A DNA stretch of 64,000 nt from Bacillus rubiinfantis (GTDB lineage: Bacteria; Bacillota; Bacilli; Bacillales; Cytobacillaceae): positions 1 to 64,000 of the forward strand of contig CCFE01000013.1 of the NCBI GenBank assembly GCA_000752035.1, written 5' to 3'. Every line of letters starts with the position of its first letter. Position 1 is the first letter of the stretch. The notes under the pieces are model-generated. The model was not told the origin of the DNA and ran no database searches. It was given only the letters and a program-made list of their open reading frames with translations. A program made the position numbers and the translations under genes. Below are positions 43,343 to 52,397 of the stretch, one piece after another.

Positions 43343-43774
43343 TTATGCACGAGTGTAATCACGTTCAAACAAAATTTTCAAATGAAATCTACCTGCATCG
43401 TTACCCTGCATCTCGAAGTCATAGACAAGATCAATTTCCCCGCTGCCCTGTTCATCACTATAGTACTCCATCTTCTGTGCAAGAGTTGCGGTTTCAAATG
43501 CCCCCATCGGCACTTCATAGCTCCCTCTCAGTTTTTCCTGAAGACGGAATGACAGTCGCATTTTGATGGCACCACTTCGTAAGATCAACATTTCCTCATC
43601 TGATACTTTGACAATCGTGCGTACAGTGCCAACCTCCTCGAGTACCTCTTCATACTGAAGATATGCAGCCCGCTCTTTCTTGTGATAGCTGCCGAAAACA
43701 ATTAATTCCATCGGCTCAGCCTCATCAATTGTTGTTTTAACCGTTACCTTTACGGGTATTTCATTTTTCGCCAC
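43343..43774 (-). CDS. ywiB: YwiB family protein (DUF1934, calycin-like beta-barrel)
   Basis: A 143-residue conserved protein. Its beta-strand pattern (VKVTVKTTIDEAEPMELIVF, AYLQYEEVLEEVGTVRTIVK, ILRSGAIKMRLSF) and the closing GRFHLKILFE fit DUF1934, thought to form a lipocalin-like barrel. No reaction is known. Its position beside speB matches B. subtilis ywiB. Confidence 0.9.
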   Translation of the reverse strand: MAKNEIPVKVTVKTTIDEAEPMELIVFGSYHKKERAAYLQYEEVLEEVGTVRTIVKVSDEEMLILRSGAIKMRLSFRLQEKLRGSYEVPMGAFETATLAQKMEYYSDEQGSGEIDLVYDFEMQGNDAGRFHLKILFERDYTRA

Positions 43775-43841
43775 TCAACACACCCCCTTTTCTAAAAAAA
43801 ATTCTTATAACAACGCCATATCCATAGTGGAATAAAGAAAA

Positions 43842-43870
43842 GATGCCCGCCCATTTATAAGGCAGACATC
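43842..43870 (-). terminator. Intrinsic terminator of speB
   Basis: Minus-strand GATGTCTGCC pairs over ten positions with GGCGGGCATC (with G-U pairs), followed by TTTTCTTT, about 80 bases after the stop. Confidence 0.78.
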
Positions 43871-43951
43871 GCATTCATAGCCGAAGCCAACTGTTTATCT
43901 CGCTTTTGAGTAATAGCTCGACCCTCTTTATATGAATGGAGGTTAGTTGCT

Positions 43952-44824
43952 TTATTTCACCCAGCCAAGCAGCATTTCTCGAATCAACTTGCTTGCCGTA
44001 TTGGCAGTTTGCTCGGAAACATCATAAACCGGTGCCACCTCAACTAAATCGGCTCCGACCACATTCACCTGAGAACGGGCAATTTCATGAATGGAGGCTA
44101 GCAGCTCCTTTGAAGTAATCCCGCCAGCGTCCACAGTTCCTGTTCCCGGTGCATGTGCTGGATCCAATACGTCGATATCAATTGTGACATAAACTGGACG
44201 GCCCGCCAGCTTTGGCAAAACTTCTTTTAATGGCTCGAGTACTTCAAATTTGGATATATGCATACCATTTTCCTTCGCCCATGCAAATTCTTCCTTCATT
44301 CCTGAACGAATTCCGAAAGAATACACATTCGAAGGTCCAATCAACTCGGCAATCTTGCGGATTGGCGTAGAGTGGGATAGTTCCTCTCCTTCATACTGTT
44401 CACGCAGGTCAGTATGGGCGTCCATATGAATAATGGCGAGATCAGGATAGTTTTTAAAAACAGCCCGCATCACTGGCCATGAAACAAGATGTTCTCCTCC
44501 CATCCCCAGCGGAAATTTGCCGGCAGCAAGCACCTCGGTGACAAACTCCTCAATCAAGTCGAGACTGCGCTGCGGGTTGCCGAACGGCAGTGGGATGTCA
44601 CCGGCATCAAAATAGTTAACCTCATCCAGCTCACGGTCAAGGTAAGGACTATACTCCTCTAAACCAATTGAAACCTCACGAATCCGCGCCGGACCAAAAC
44701 GCGATCCCGGCCGATAACTAACCGTCCAATCCATCGGCATCCCATACAACACAACCTGGCTCTCCTCAAAAACAGGATGACTCCCAATAAACACATTCCC
44801 CGAATATGCCTCATCAAAACGCAT
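43952..44824 (-). CDS. speB: Agmatinase
   Basis: A 290-residue manganese enzyme that hydrolyses agmatine to putrescine and urea. The binuclear metal ligands are in GMGGEHLVSW, IIHMDAHTDLR and VTIDIDVLDPAHAPGTGT. The B. subtilis protein also starts MRFDEAYSG, so ATG 44824 is the native start. The frame stays open upstream only because it runs into a dispersed repeat (44844-44890). No strong ribosome site is visible before 44824 (GTGAGCG at best). With speE it forms the spermidine pathway from arginine decarboxylation. Confidence 0.95.
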   Translation of the reverse strand: MRFDEAYSGNVFIGSHPVFEESQVVLYGMPMDWTVSYRPGSRFGPARIREVSIGLEEYSPYLDRELDEVNYFDAGDIPLPFGNPQRSLDLIEEFVTEVLAAGKFPLGMGGEHLVSWPVMRAVFKNYPDLAIIHMDAHTDLREQYEGEELSHSTPIRKIAELIGPSNVYSFGIRSGMKEEFAWAKENGMHISKFEVLEPLKEVLPKLAGRPVYVTIDIDVLDPAHAPGTGTVDAGGITSKELLASIHEIARSQVNVVGADLVEVAPVYDVSEQTANTASKLIREMLLGWVK

Positions 44825-44843
44825 TAACGCATCGCTCACTTTC

Positions 44844-44890
44844 TGGTGCCTGACACCCTTCGTGGACACTTGTCCACGTGGGGTGGACAC
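44844..44890 (+). repeat. GGTGCC-type dispersed repeat, copy 5, between speE and speB
   Basis: TGGTGCCTGACACCCTTCG, then TGGACACTTGTCCA and CGTGGGGTGGACAC. It ends 20 bases before the speB start and contributes most of the sequence where a ribosome site would be expected. Confidence 0.88.
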
Positions 44891-44955
44891 TTTCCCTGTT
44901 TTTTCCTTTTGACGAGTTGAACTCGTTTGTTTGCTTGATGATTTGCTCCTGTTCC

Positions 44956-45786
44956 TTATTTCAACAGATCGCTTACGAATTTTGGTAATACGAAGGCTGC
45001 TTTGTGCAGTTCCTTTGTGTAATATTTCGTGTCAATATCGTGGAAGCTTACGTCGCTAACTTCAAGTGGGTCATATTTTTTTGAACCAATCGTAAATGCC
45101 CATAGTCCGCTTGGGTAGGTTGGAATGTTCGCAACATATAACCGAGTAATTGGGAAGATTTCACGGACATCGCGTTGAACATTACGGATTAAATCGCCTT
45201 TAAACCATGGGTTATCTGATTGAGCGACGAAGATCCCATCATCCTTCAGTGCTTTTGCAATTCCGGCATAGAACCCTTTCGTAAATAGATTGACAGCAGG
45301 ACCGATCGGTTCCGTAGAATCAACCATAATCACATCATATTGATTGTTACTTTCGGCAATATGCATGAAACCGTCCGCGACTCGTACCTCAACCCGCGGG
45401 TCATCGAGCCAACCGGCAATCTCCGGTAAGAATTTCTTTGAATATTCAATCACTTTTCCATCGATATCAACAAGCGTTGCTTTTTTCACACTTGGATGCT
45501 TCAGCACTTCACGAATGACACCACCGTCACCACCACCAACTACAAGGACATTTTCTGGATTTGGGTGCGTAAATAATGGCACATGTGCCACCATTTCATG
45601 GTAGACAAATTCATCTTTTACAGATGTCATCACCATGCCGTCGAGCAGCAGCATATTGCCCCATTCTGCGGTTTCTACCATTTCAAGCATCTGGTATTCC
45701 GTTTTTTCTGTATGTAATGTTTTATTGACTTTCATCGTGATACCAAAATTCTCGGTTTGTTTTTCTGTGAACCATAGTCCTGCCAT
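44956..45786 (-). CDS. speE: Spermidine synthase
   Basis: A 276-residue aminopropyltransferase that makes spermidine from putrescine and decarboxylated S-adenosylmethionine. The motifs VLVVGGGDGGVIREVLKHPS, YDVIMVDSTEPIGPA and the N-terminal ENFGITMKVNKTLHTEKTEY are intact. ATG 45786 has GGAAGGA about eight bases upstream. It precedes speB in the same direction; the gap of 131 bases contains a dispersed repeat, longer than I would expect between these genes. Confidence 0.97.
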   Translation of the reverse strand: MAGLWFTEKQTENFGITMKVNKTLHTEKTEYQMLEMVETAEWGNMLLLDGMVMTSVKDEFVYHEMVAHVPLFTHPNPENVLVVGGGDGGVIREVLKHPSVKKATLVDIDGKVIEYSKKFLPEIAGWLDDPRVEVRVADGFMHIAESNNQYDVIMVDSTEPIGPAVNLFTKGFYAGIAKALKDDGIFVAQSDNPWFKGDLIRNVQRDVREIFPITRLYVANIPTYPSGLWAFTIGSKKYDPLEVSDVSFHDIDTKYYTKELHKAAFVLPKFVSDLLK

Positions 45787-46069
45787 TGTCATCTTCCTTC
45801 CATAGTTTCACTTCGCGCAAGCTCCGCTACTGAGCCTCATACCTTTTTCCATTAGGCGCCTGCGCTTTTAAATTTATCCTACCCAAACTATTGAATTACA
45901 AACATAAGAAATTGTCTAGAAAAAAGTGATAGAAATTTTCATTTACAGGTAAAAAATGTTTAAAAACCCATTAACTTTTTCATACTATAACTAGCAGATT
46001 TTTTATCTGCAGAAATTATTTATTACATGATTTTTTTCATGAATTCAATAATGACAGGTGGTGGCACAG

Positions 46070-48136
46070 ATGGAAATTATGACGAACCACGGCTTTCGCA
46101 AAACGTTAAAATATTTGCGAGCCCTCTTCTTCATTAGTTTAATAGGCACGATTTGCACAGCAATTCTACTCATCGGCTTGCTTACCTATGCAAAAGTACT
46201 AGGTGCTCCACCGCTCGCTGTGCCCCAATCTACCTTATTCTTTGCCGATGACGGAACGCTTATTGGCGAAAGCAACAATGGACAAAAACGCTACTGGGCA
46301 AAGCTCGATGATATTTCGCCAGATTTAATCAATGCTACGGTAGCAATAGAAGATCAGAATTTTTTCCACCATCATGGCTTTGATTATAAGCGAATTGCCG
46401 GGGCTGTCATTGCCGATATTCAGGCATTTGCCAAGGTGCAAGGTGCAAGTACGGTCACCCAGCAATATGCCCGAAATTTATACCTTGGACATGATAAAAC
46501 GTGGAAGCGGAAACTAACCGAAGCCTTTTATACCATTCGGTTGGAGATGAATTATTCCAAAAAAGAGATTTTAGAAGGTTATTTAAATACGATTTACTAC
46601 GGAAATGGTGCATATGGAGCGGAGGCGGCCAGCCAGTTTTATTTTGGAAAAAAAGCCTCAGAATTAACTTTAGCGGAAGCAAGCATGCTTGCCGGCATTC
46701 CAAAGGGACCTGGTCTGTACTCCCCACTTAGCTCACCGGAAAAGGCCAAAACACGGCAGACCTTGATTTTGACCAGCATGGCGAAAAATGGCTATATTTC
46801 TAAAAAACAAGCAACAGCAGCTACAGCAGAAAAACTTGTATTTAATGGAACTCATTCTACCCAAAAGGTCAAGATTGCACCATATTTTCAAGATGCCGTC
46901 AAAAATGCGTTGAAGAATCAGTTGCATTTGGATGAGCGGACAATCGCCCTCGGTGGATTAAAGGTATATACGACTTTGAATCTAAAACAGCAAAAGGCAG
47001 CCGAGGAACAGATTAATAAGATAGTTTCCCCTTCGTCAGACATTCAGGCCGCTTTGGTGGCGATGGATCCAAAAAATGGCGATGTGCGTGCAATGGTAGG
47101 TGGCCGCGATTATGAACAAAGCTCGTTTAACCGTGCTGTTCAGGCGGTGAGACAACCTGGTTCCACCATCAAGCCGCTGTTATACTATGCAGCACTGGAA
47201 CAAGGCTTTACTCCGTCATCGACGATGCGTAGTGAGTATACGACCTTTCATTTTGATGACGGTCACTCTGAATATACACCGCATAATTACAATAATAAGT
47301 ATGCCAATGGCGAAATCACCCTCGCCCAGGCGATTGCATTATCGGACAATATCTATGCCGTGAAAACTCATCTATTTTTGGGAGAGGAAACGCTTATAGA
47401 GACTGCTAAGAAGTTTGGACTGTCTACCAAAATGTCCAAAGTGCCATCACTTGCTCTTGGCACATCAGGTGTGCGTGTGATTGAAATGGCAAATGCCTAC
47501 AGCTTATTTGCCAACGGCGGCAAACGGGTCCAGCCAAGCTTGATTACCCGAGTTGAGGACCACCAAGGAAATGTCATTTTTTCTAGGGAAAGAACGAATG
47601 AAGAAGTTCTTGACCCGGCAAAGGCATTTGTGATGACCCAGATGCTAACCGGTGTCTTTGATTCGAAGCTAAATGGCTATGCCAAGGTAACGGGAAGTAC
47701 CATTGCTAATGAACTAACGCGGCCGTACGCCGGAAAAAGCGGGTCAACGGAGACGGACAGCTGGATGATTGGCTACACCCCCCAGCTCGTTACTGCGGTT
47801 TGGGCAGGTTATGACGTCGGCAAACCGATTGAACTTTCCACCGAAAAGACATATGCCAAAACAATTTGGGCTCACTTTATGGAAGATGCCTTACAAAGTA
47901 ATGCGGTTAAAAAATTTAAAGCGCCAAAAGACGGAGTTGTCGGCGTCTATATAGACCCGGCGAACGGAAAACTGGCGTCAAAAAACTGTCCCGTACGAAG
48001 GTTTACTTACTTCGTCGCCGGATCAGAACCGACCGAATATTGCACCGAGCATCTAAAAGGCGGCACCCAAGAAGAACCAAGAAAAGAAAACCAAACCAAA
48101 AAACCATGGTATAAAAAATTACTACCCTGGAATTAA
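46070..48136 (+). CDS. pbpG: Class A penicillin-binding protein (PbpG type)
   Basis: A 688-residue bifunctional peptidoglycan synthase. A membrane anchor (about residues 20-45) is followed by the GT51 glycosyltransferase (AIEDQNFFHHHGFDY, QGASTVTQQYARNLYL) and the transpeptidase with SxxK (RQPGSTIKPLLYYAAL), SDN and GKSGSTETDSW as the KTG-type motif. ATG 46070 has AGGTGG eight bases upstream. In B. subtilis the gene between speE and ywhD is pbpG, expressed in the forespore for spore peptidoglycan; the same role is inferred here. Confidence 0.94.
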   Translation: MEIMTNHGFRKTLKYLRALFFISLIGTICTAILLIGLLTYAKVLGAPPLAVPQSTLFFADDGTLIGESNNGQKRYWAKLDDISPDLINATVAIEDQNFFHHHGFDYKRIAGAVIADIQAFAKVQGASTVTQQYARNLYLGHDKTWKRKLTEAFYTIRLEMNYSKKEILEGYLNTIYYGNGAYGAEAASQFYFGKKASELTLAEASMLAGIPKGPGLYSPLSSPEKAKTRQTLILTSMAKNGYISKKQATAATAEKLVFNGTHSTQKVKIAPYFQDAVKNALKNQLHLDERTIALGGLKVYTTLNLKQQKAAEEQINKIVSPSSDIQAALVAMDPKNGDVRAMVGGRDYEQSSFNRAVQAVRQPGSTIKPLLYYAALEQGFTPSSTMRSEYTTFHFDDGHSEYTPHNYNNKYANGEITLAQAIALSDNIYAVKTHLFLGEETLIETAKKFGLSTKMSKVPSLALGTSGVRVIEMANAYSLFANGGKRVQPSLITRVEDHQGNVIFSRERTNEEVLDPAKAFVMTQMLTGVFDSKLNGYAKVTGSTIANELTRPYAGKSGSTETDSWMIGYTPQLVTAVWAGYDVGKPIELSTEKTYAKTIWAHFMEDALQSNAVKKFKAPKDGVVGVYIDPANGKLASKNCPVRRFTYFVAGSEPTEYCTEHLKGGTQEEPRKENQTKKPWYKKLLPWN

Positions 48137-48140
48137 AATG

Positions 48141-48235
48141 GGTGCCTTTGAATTGGTGCCCCCTTTTGAATTGGTGCCTCCTTTGAATTGGTGCCTGACA
48201 CCCTTCGCGGACACGATTCCACCCTGGATGGACAC
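48141..48235 (+). repeat. GGTGCC-type dispersed repeat, copy 6
   Basis: GGTGCC words at 48141, 48154, 48173 and 48190, most preceded by TTGAATT, lead to TGACACCCTTCGCGGACAC and then TTCCACCCTGGATGGACAC. It starts four bases after the pbpG stop and ends before the shared terminator. Confidence 0.88.
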
Positions 48236-48259
48236 AAAAAATGGAAATAGAGTTCATGG

Positions 48260-48289
48260 AAAAAGCTCCGGAGTTGTCCGGAGCTTTTT
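48260..48289. terminator. Bidirectional terminator between pbpG and ywhD
   Basis: Perfect 13-bp arms AAAAAGCTCCGGA/TCCGGAGCTTTTT with a four-base loop. Confidence 0.92.
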
Positions 48290-48387
48290 CTGTCCTAGTT
48301 TTACAGCGTTATTACTCTGTTTATAATACTACCGATTTTTCAATAAAGCCACAAGGGAAATGCTATTATATTTTTCCAGAATACTAT

Positions 48388-48897
48388 TTATTCCGCCGTC
48401 AAAGCGGTTTTTAGTTGTTCTGACGAGTTATTCCAGATTTCCTCATTATGGGTGCGGAGAAAATCAGCCAGCACCTTTTTTGATTTTGTATCCATGTTGT
48501 CGACAAGAATGTAGCGTTTTAATGACTTATCCATCCGATTGACATGCTCTGGTAGTGATTTGTAGCCACGGCGAATTGAGCGATCGACTGTCATATAGCA
48601 GGCTGTAACGCCAGCATAATACGGACCATCTTCTTTAAGGTCAACTGTAACCCACACAAGCCAAAACGGTTTCCCATTTGGCACCTCTTCCTGACTGGGC
48701 AGAAATTTAATCCCCTTTTCCACCGCGCTCCGGGCATGCATCGCCCCGATATCTATTTCTGCTTCCCCAGCTTCTATATCAATAATCACCGGCGAAACAT
48801 TGTCAAGGCTGAGCGCCCCTTTTCCAAAACCGCGGTGCCCGTCTGTCGGATCACTTTTAATAATATTAAATCCTAATTTCTTCTTTTTTTCTTCCAT
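48388..48897 (-). CDS. ywhD: YwhD family protein
   Basis: A 169-residue conserved Bacillus protein of unknown function. Its sequence is soluble and acidic overall, with LGFNIIKSDPTDGHRGFGKG at the N terminus and WLVWVTVDLKEDGPYYAGVT and RSIRRGYKSLPEHVNRMDKS centrally. No known catalytic motif was recognised. It follows ywhC by 18 bases in the same direction and is probably co-transcribed with it, as in B. subtilis. Confidence 0.88.
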   Translation of the reverse strand: MEEKKKKLGFNIIKSDPTDGHRGFGKGALSLDNVSPVIIDIEAGEAEIDIGAMHARSAVEKGIKFLPSQEEVPNGKPFWLVWVTVDLKEDGPYYAGVTACYMTVDRSIRRGYKSLPEHVNRMDKSLKRYILVDNMDTKSKKVLADFLRTHNEEIWNNSSEQLKTALTAE

Positions 48898-48915
48898 ATT
48901 TACGATAAACCTCCT

Positions 48916-49566
48916 TTAAAAAAACAGGCCATAAAAGAATTGACTTAACATATCCCAAACCCAAGGGATAAAAACGCCAAAAATCGGCTGAATCGTGTAA
49001 CGGTCGAGTGGCGTAATGACCAAAATGAGAAAAATCAACACCCCATATTGCTCATATTGCGTCATTTTGGCCCGTAAATCATTAGGGGCCAGATCCTCAA
49101 TAATACGGTAACCATCAAGCGGCGGCAGCGGTAATAAATTAAAGATAAATAAAACAATATTGAGGCGGATAAAAATATTAAGAAATTCATAGAAATTATC
49201 TGAACCATCAATGCCTATCCAATTTAAGCCATAGGCAATTAAAAAACCTACGCAGGCCAGAAACAAATTGGATAACGGCCCGGCAACGGAAACAAGTACC
49301 CCAGCAAGGCGTGGTTTTTTAAAAAAGAAGCGATTAACTGGAACAGGGCGAGCCCAGCCGAAGCCAGCAATTAAAATTAAGATGGTTCCAATCGGATCAA
49401 GATGCTGCAGGGGGTTTAAGGTCAACCGACCTTGATTCTTTGCCGTCTGGTCACCAAATTTATAGGCGGTATAAGCATGGGCATATTCATGGAGCGTAAA
49501 GGCAATTACTAAAGTGATGGCCACATAGGGAATCATTTTTAAGGGATAAGCCAAAAATCCTTCCAA
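48916..49566 (-). CDS. ywhC: Site-2-protease-family membrane metalloprotease YwhC
   Basis: A 216-residue M50-type intramembrane protease with several hydrophobic helices. The zinc motif HEYAHA lies in the first helix, and the second conserved motif is LPLPPLDGYRI, whose Asp completes the metal site. TTG 49566 is chosen because GGAAGGAG lies eight bases upstream and the product (MEGFLAYPLKMIPYV) matches the family N terminus. An ATG ten codons earlier would put the ribosome site inside the gene. The substrate is unknown. Confidence 0.9.
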   Translation of the reverse strand: MEGFLAYPLKMIPYVAITLVIAFTLHEYAHAYTAYKFGDQTAKNQGRLTLNPLQHLDPIGTILILIAGFGWARPVPVNRFFFKKPRLAGVLVSVAGPLSNLFLACVGFLIAYGLNWIGIDGSDNFYEFLNIFIRLNIVLFIFNLLPLPPLDGYRIIEDLAPNDLRAKMTQYEQYGVLIFLILVITPLDRYTIQPIFGVFIPWVWDMLSQFFYGLFF

Positions 49567-49796
49567 TCTCGTTTCTCCTTCCTTTTGAAACGGCATGATT
49601 GATTGCCAGAAATGTCTTTAGTTTCCTTCTAGTATACATGAAACTTCTTTGAAAAAGAAAATAGAATGCCAAGAACAAATATTGCAATTTTCCAGTTATT
49701 ATGGAAAACTAGTAAGAAAAGTGAAAGCACTGGCGGCACCGTTCACTCGATACTGGGTAACCAGGCTTTCCAATTGAATATAGGAGGATTACGAAA

Positions 49797-49982
49797 ATGC
49801 CATATGTAACCGTAAAAATGCTGGAAGGACGCACAGAGGAACAAAAGAAATCACTCGTTGAAAAAGTCACCGCAGCAGTCAGCGAAACAACTGGAGCACC
49901 AACAGAAAACATCACCGTCTTCATCGAAGAAATGAGCAAAAACCACTACGCAGTCGGCGGCGTCCGCGCCAGCGACAAATAA
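49797..49982 (+). CDS. ywhB: 4-Oxalocrotonate tautomerase family protein
   Basis: A 61-residue tautomerase subunit. After Met removal the catalytic Pro1 is exposed (PYVTVKMLEGRTEEQKKSLV), with Arg11-type and Arg39-type positions in EGRT and the later segment; it ends HYAVGGVRASDK. Such proteins form hexamers. The physiological substrate of the Bacillus member is not known. ATG 49797 follows AGGAGG. It is isolated on the plus strand, followed at once by a dispersed repeat. Confidence 0.93.
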   Translation: MPYVTVKMLEGRTEEQKKSLVEKVTAAVSETTGAPTENITVFIEEMSKNHYAVGGVRASDK

Positions 49983-49988
49983 AAATAA

Positions 49989-50113
49989 TTGGTGCCTTTA
50001 TTGGCGCCTGTATTGGTACTTTTTTATTGGTGCCTTTATTGGTGCCTTTATTGGTGCCTCTTTATTGGTGCCTGGCACCCTTCGTGGACAGTATTCCACC
50101 CTGGGTGGATACA
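49989..50113 (+). repeat. GGTGCC-type dispersed repeat, copy 7, longest word array
   Basis: TTGGTGCC or variants start at 49989, 50001, 50013, 50027, 50039, 50051 and 50064, a 12-14-base period. They end in TGGCACCCTTCGTGGACA, then TTCCACCCTGGGTGGATAC. It begins seven bases after the ywhB stop. This copy shows the full plan: a variable word array, then the multi-hairpin core. Confidence 0.9.
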
Positions 50114-50148
50114 TAAAGTGGAAAAAACGTCTTCGTTTTCAGAAAAAT

Positions 50149-50185
50149 AGAGTGTGAACCGTTGTTTGTTCTTGGTTCGCACTCT
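50149..50185. terminator. Terminator between ywhB and the small gene at 50197
   Basis: Arms AGAGTGTGAACC/GGTTCGCACTCT (one G-U pair) with a 13-base loop, TTTTTT on the plus side and ATTTTT on the minus side. Confidence 0.9.
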
Positions 50186-50196
50186 TTTTTGTGAGG

Positions 50197-50427
50197 CTAA
50201 AGTTTGATTTGATTTTTTGGGCTTTCGAGCTGCATTTTTTCTAGTTCGAGGCGCATTTTATCTGTTTCTATTAAGTAGTTTTCGTGTTTTAAGCGTTCTA
50301 ATTCCAACTGGTCCTTTAACATTTCTGCCTTTAATTTTGTCTTTTTTAATGACAGACCCCCTACAATCGCAGTTATAGGTATCCCAAAGATCATGATAAT
50401 GGCAACCAATCCGACAAATTCCCCCAT
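50197..50427 (-). CDS. Small membrane protein with coiled-coil tail, 76 residues
   Basis: One hydrophobic N-terminal segment (GLVAIIMIFGIPITAIVGGL) is followed by a long charged heptad-patterned helix (EMLKDQLELERLKHENYLIE and beyond). A membrane-anchored coiled coil is predicted, somewhat like PspB-type proteins, though I do not claim homology. ATG 50427 has AAAGGAGG seven bases upstream, and a terminator follows the stop, so the gene is real. The partner and function are unknown. Confidence 0.82.
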   Translation of the reverse strand: MGEFVGLVAIIMIFGIPITAIVGGLSLKKTKLKAEMLKDQLELERLKHENYLIETDKMRLELEKMQLESPKNQIKL

Positions 50428-50507
50428 GATTGATGCCTCCTTTCACCTTCGCTAAGCAAATCATACCAGATTATTGGCAATAATCATATAATTTAACGAA
50501 ACAAAAA

Positions 50508-50545
50508 AGCACCCAAGCCCCTTTAGCAGGTGGAACTTACGTGCT
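50508..50545 (-). terminator. Probable terminator of ywgA
   Basis: Minus-strand AGCAC and GTGCT outer arms with partial inner pairing (AAG/CTT, CC/GG) and a T6 run, downstream of the ywgA stop. Confidence 0.65.
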
Positions 50546-50562
50546 CTGATTAATCTCCTGTA

Positions 50563-51069
50563 TTACTGAACCTTCGTTTGTAACCTAGCAATGTATTCGT
50601 AGGCCTCATCAATTTCATCCTCAGTATAACGCTGGCTCTTTTTTAATGTAAACACTTTGTTCATAACTTCTTCCTTTGGAAGTTCATCGAAAAATAATAC
50701 TGTAGACACCAGCTCTAAAAACCTAGCATTTTGTCCATTCATATCTTCAAAGAATTCCGTCAGCGACGGCATATCCACTTCATTTAAGCTTAAAAACTCT
50801 TTACCCGAGTCCGTTAGCTTATAGCGATACTGAAAATATCCGCCCTTCTTTTCTTTAACTTCATCGATAAATCCCATGTTGCACAGCTCTTCTACTCTGG
50901 TTGTCAATTCCTCCGAATAGGGACCGTAAAAATGAAACTGAAATCTATCATTAAAGGGAAAATGAATTTTCTTCGCAATATAAATCATCTTTTGCAGTTT
51001 CTTGCGGCCAATAATTTCTCCGGAAACCATAATAGCCTGCATCAGCTTGGCATGATCTTTTAACACCAT
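50563..51069 (-). CDS. ywgA: YwgA family protein
   Basis: A 168-residue protein of unknown function. Its winged-helix-like N-terminal region (GEIIGRKKLQKMIYIAKKIH, YGPYSEELTTRVEELCNMGF) resembles the Panacea/antitoxin-SocA type fold, in which a GRKKLQK..Y..GPYS pattern recurs. Whether it acts as an antitoxin or adaptor is unknown; in B. subtilis ywgA is simply the neighbour of ywfO. It starts 32 bases after ywfO and is probably in its operon. Confidence 0.82.
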   Translation of the reverse strand: MVLKDHAKLMQAIMVSGEIIGRKKLQKMIYIAKKIHFPFNDRFQFHFYGPYSEELTTRVEELCNMGFIDEVKEKKGGYFQYRYKLTDSGKEFLSLNEVDMPSLTEFFEDMNGQNARFLELVSTVLFFDELPKEEVMNKVFTLKKSQRYTEDEIDEAYEYIARLQTKVQ

Positions 51070-51101
51070 TCGTCAACTCCTACTCCATTTAAACAGCTTC
51101 T

Positions 51102-52397
51102 CTATTCTAAAAGGCTACGTATTTTTCGCTTAATATCCCTTGCCGTTGTCTCATCTGCGAGGAAATCAGCAGGATAATAGAGTTTATGATCCGTTCGTCT
51201 TTTTCCAGATATCGCATCAACAATCTCCGACTCCCGAGAAAGCTCCCGCAGTTCCTCGTTTTTCATCAATAGATGAATCGGCAGCCGCTCCTCTTCTTCA
51301 CCAGGCCGGTAAAAATCATACGGCAAATCTGAGGATGAGTCCACTACCAAATAATAGTCAGGATCAATGCCTGCCTTCATAAACAGCATCGTTAATTCTG
51401 CTAGCTTCTTATATTCCTTAGCGGGGTCAAACTCAGCATATTTAAATAAATTTCGGTTAACAAAGCGGCGGCATAAGTCACTCAAAATCGGGTCGGCCTC
51501 ATCCTGCCAAATTTGAAAATAGTACATAATGACGGCCTCATCTAATTTTAAATAATCTTCTAATGTTACGTTTTCACTGAAAAATGAGATAAAGTGACTT
51601 GGTTCATGCATAAACGTATAATTTTCCTTAAATAACTGCTTAGCGCGGTGGAGAATTTTCGTTAAAATCACTTCCGCACTGCGAGAAACAGGATGGAAGT
51701 ACACTTGCCAATACATTTGATAGCGACTCATGATGTAGTCTTCAACGGCATGCATACCGCTCTTCTTGATGACTACCTGCTCCTCCCGCGGACGCATCAC
51801 CCGCAGAATCCGCTCCATATCAAACTGGCCATAGCTGACCCCGGTAAAATAAGCATCACGCTGGAGATAGTCCATTCGATCAGCATCAATTTGACTTGAT
51901 ATTAAGCTGACAACGAGCTTTTTCTCTGACGTTTTTGCAATGATTTCTGCCACTTTTTCGGGGAAATCAGCAGACACCTTCCTTAGCACTTTATTGACCT
52001 CGGTGTTCCCCAAGATAATCGCACGAGTGAAATCCTCATGGTCGAAGTCAAAGACTTTTTCAAATGCGTGGGAAAAAGGTCCATGACCGAGGTCGTGGAG
52101 AAGCGCGGCACATAGCGTCAGCAGACGGTCGTCATCATCCCATTCCGGCCTGCCAGCAAATACATCATCAATAATCCGGCGGACAATTTCGTATACTCCT
52201 AGAGAATGGTTAAAGCGACTGTGCTCTGCCCCATGGAAAGTCAAAAACGTTGTTCCGAGTTGTTTAATCCGTCTTAGCCGCTGGAATTCCTTCGTTCCAA
52301 CCAAATCCCAAATGACCCGGTCGCGGACATGGACATAACGATGAACTGGATCCTTAAACACCTTTTCTTCATGTAACTTCTCTGCCGAATACCTCAT
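51102..52397 (-). CDS. ywfO: HD-domain dNTP triphosphohydrolase family protein YwfO
   Basis: A 431-residue HD phosphohydrolase. The metal-binding residues are in HSRFNHSLGVYEIVRRI (His), LLHDLGHGPFSHAFE (His-Asp) and SSQIDADRMDYLQRDAYFTG (Asp). The family includes dGTPases and broad dNTP hydrolases, so control of dNTP pools is likely. ATG 52397 follows GAGGGAAG; an ATG nine codons earlier (52424) has no ribosome site. Confidence 0.92.
   Translation of the reverse strand: MRYSAEKLHEEKVFKDPVHRYVHVRDRVIWDLVGTKEFQRLRRIKQLGTTFLTFHGAEHSRFNHSLGVYEIVRRIIDDVFAGRPEWDDDDRLLTLCAALLHDLGHGPFSHAFEKVFDFDHEDFTRAIILGNTEVNKVLRKVSADFPEKVAEIIAKTSEKKLVVSLISSQIDADRMDYLQRDAYFTGVSYGQFDMERILRVMRPREEQVVIKKSGMHAVEDYIMSRYQMYWQVYFHPVSRSAEVILTKILHRAKQLFKENYTFMHEPSHFISFFSENVTLEDYLKLDEAVIMYYFQIWQDEADPILSDLCRRFVNRNLFKYAEFDPAKEYKKLAELTMLFMKAGIDPDYYLVVDSSSDLPYDFYRPGEEEERLPIHLLMKNEELRELSRESEIVDAISGKRRTDHKLYYPADFLADETTARDIKRKIRSLLE

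Noticed and set aside
44825..44890. Longer SpeB with 22 extra N-terminal residues
   Set aside because: The extra residues derive from the dispersed repeat, and the B. subtilis protein starts at MRFDEAYSG.
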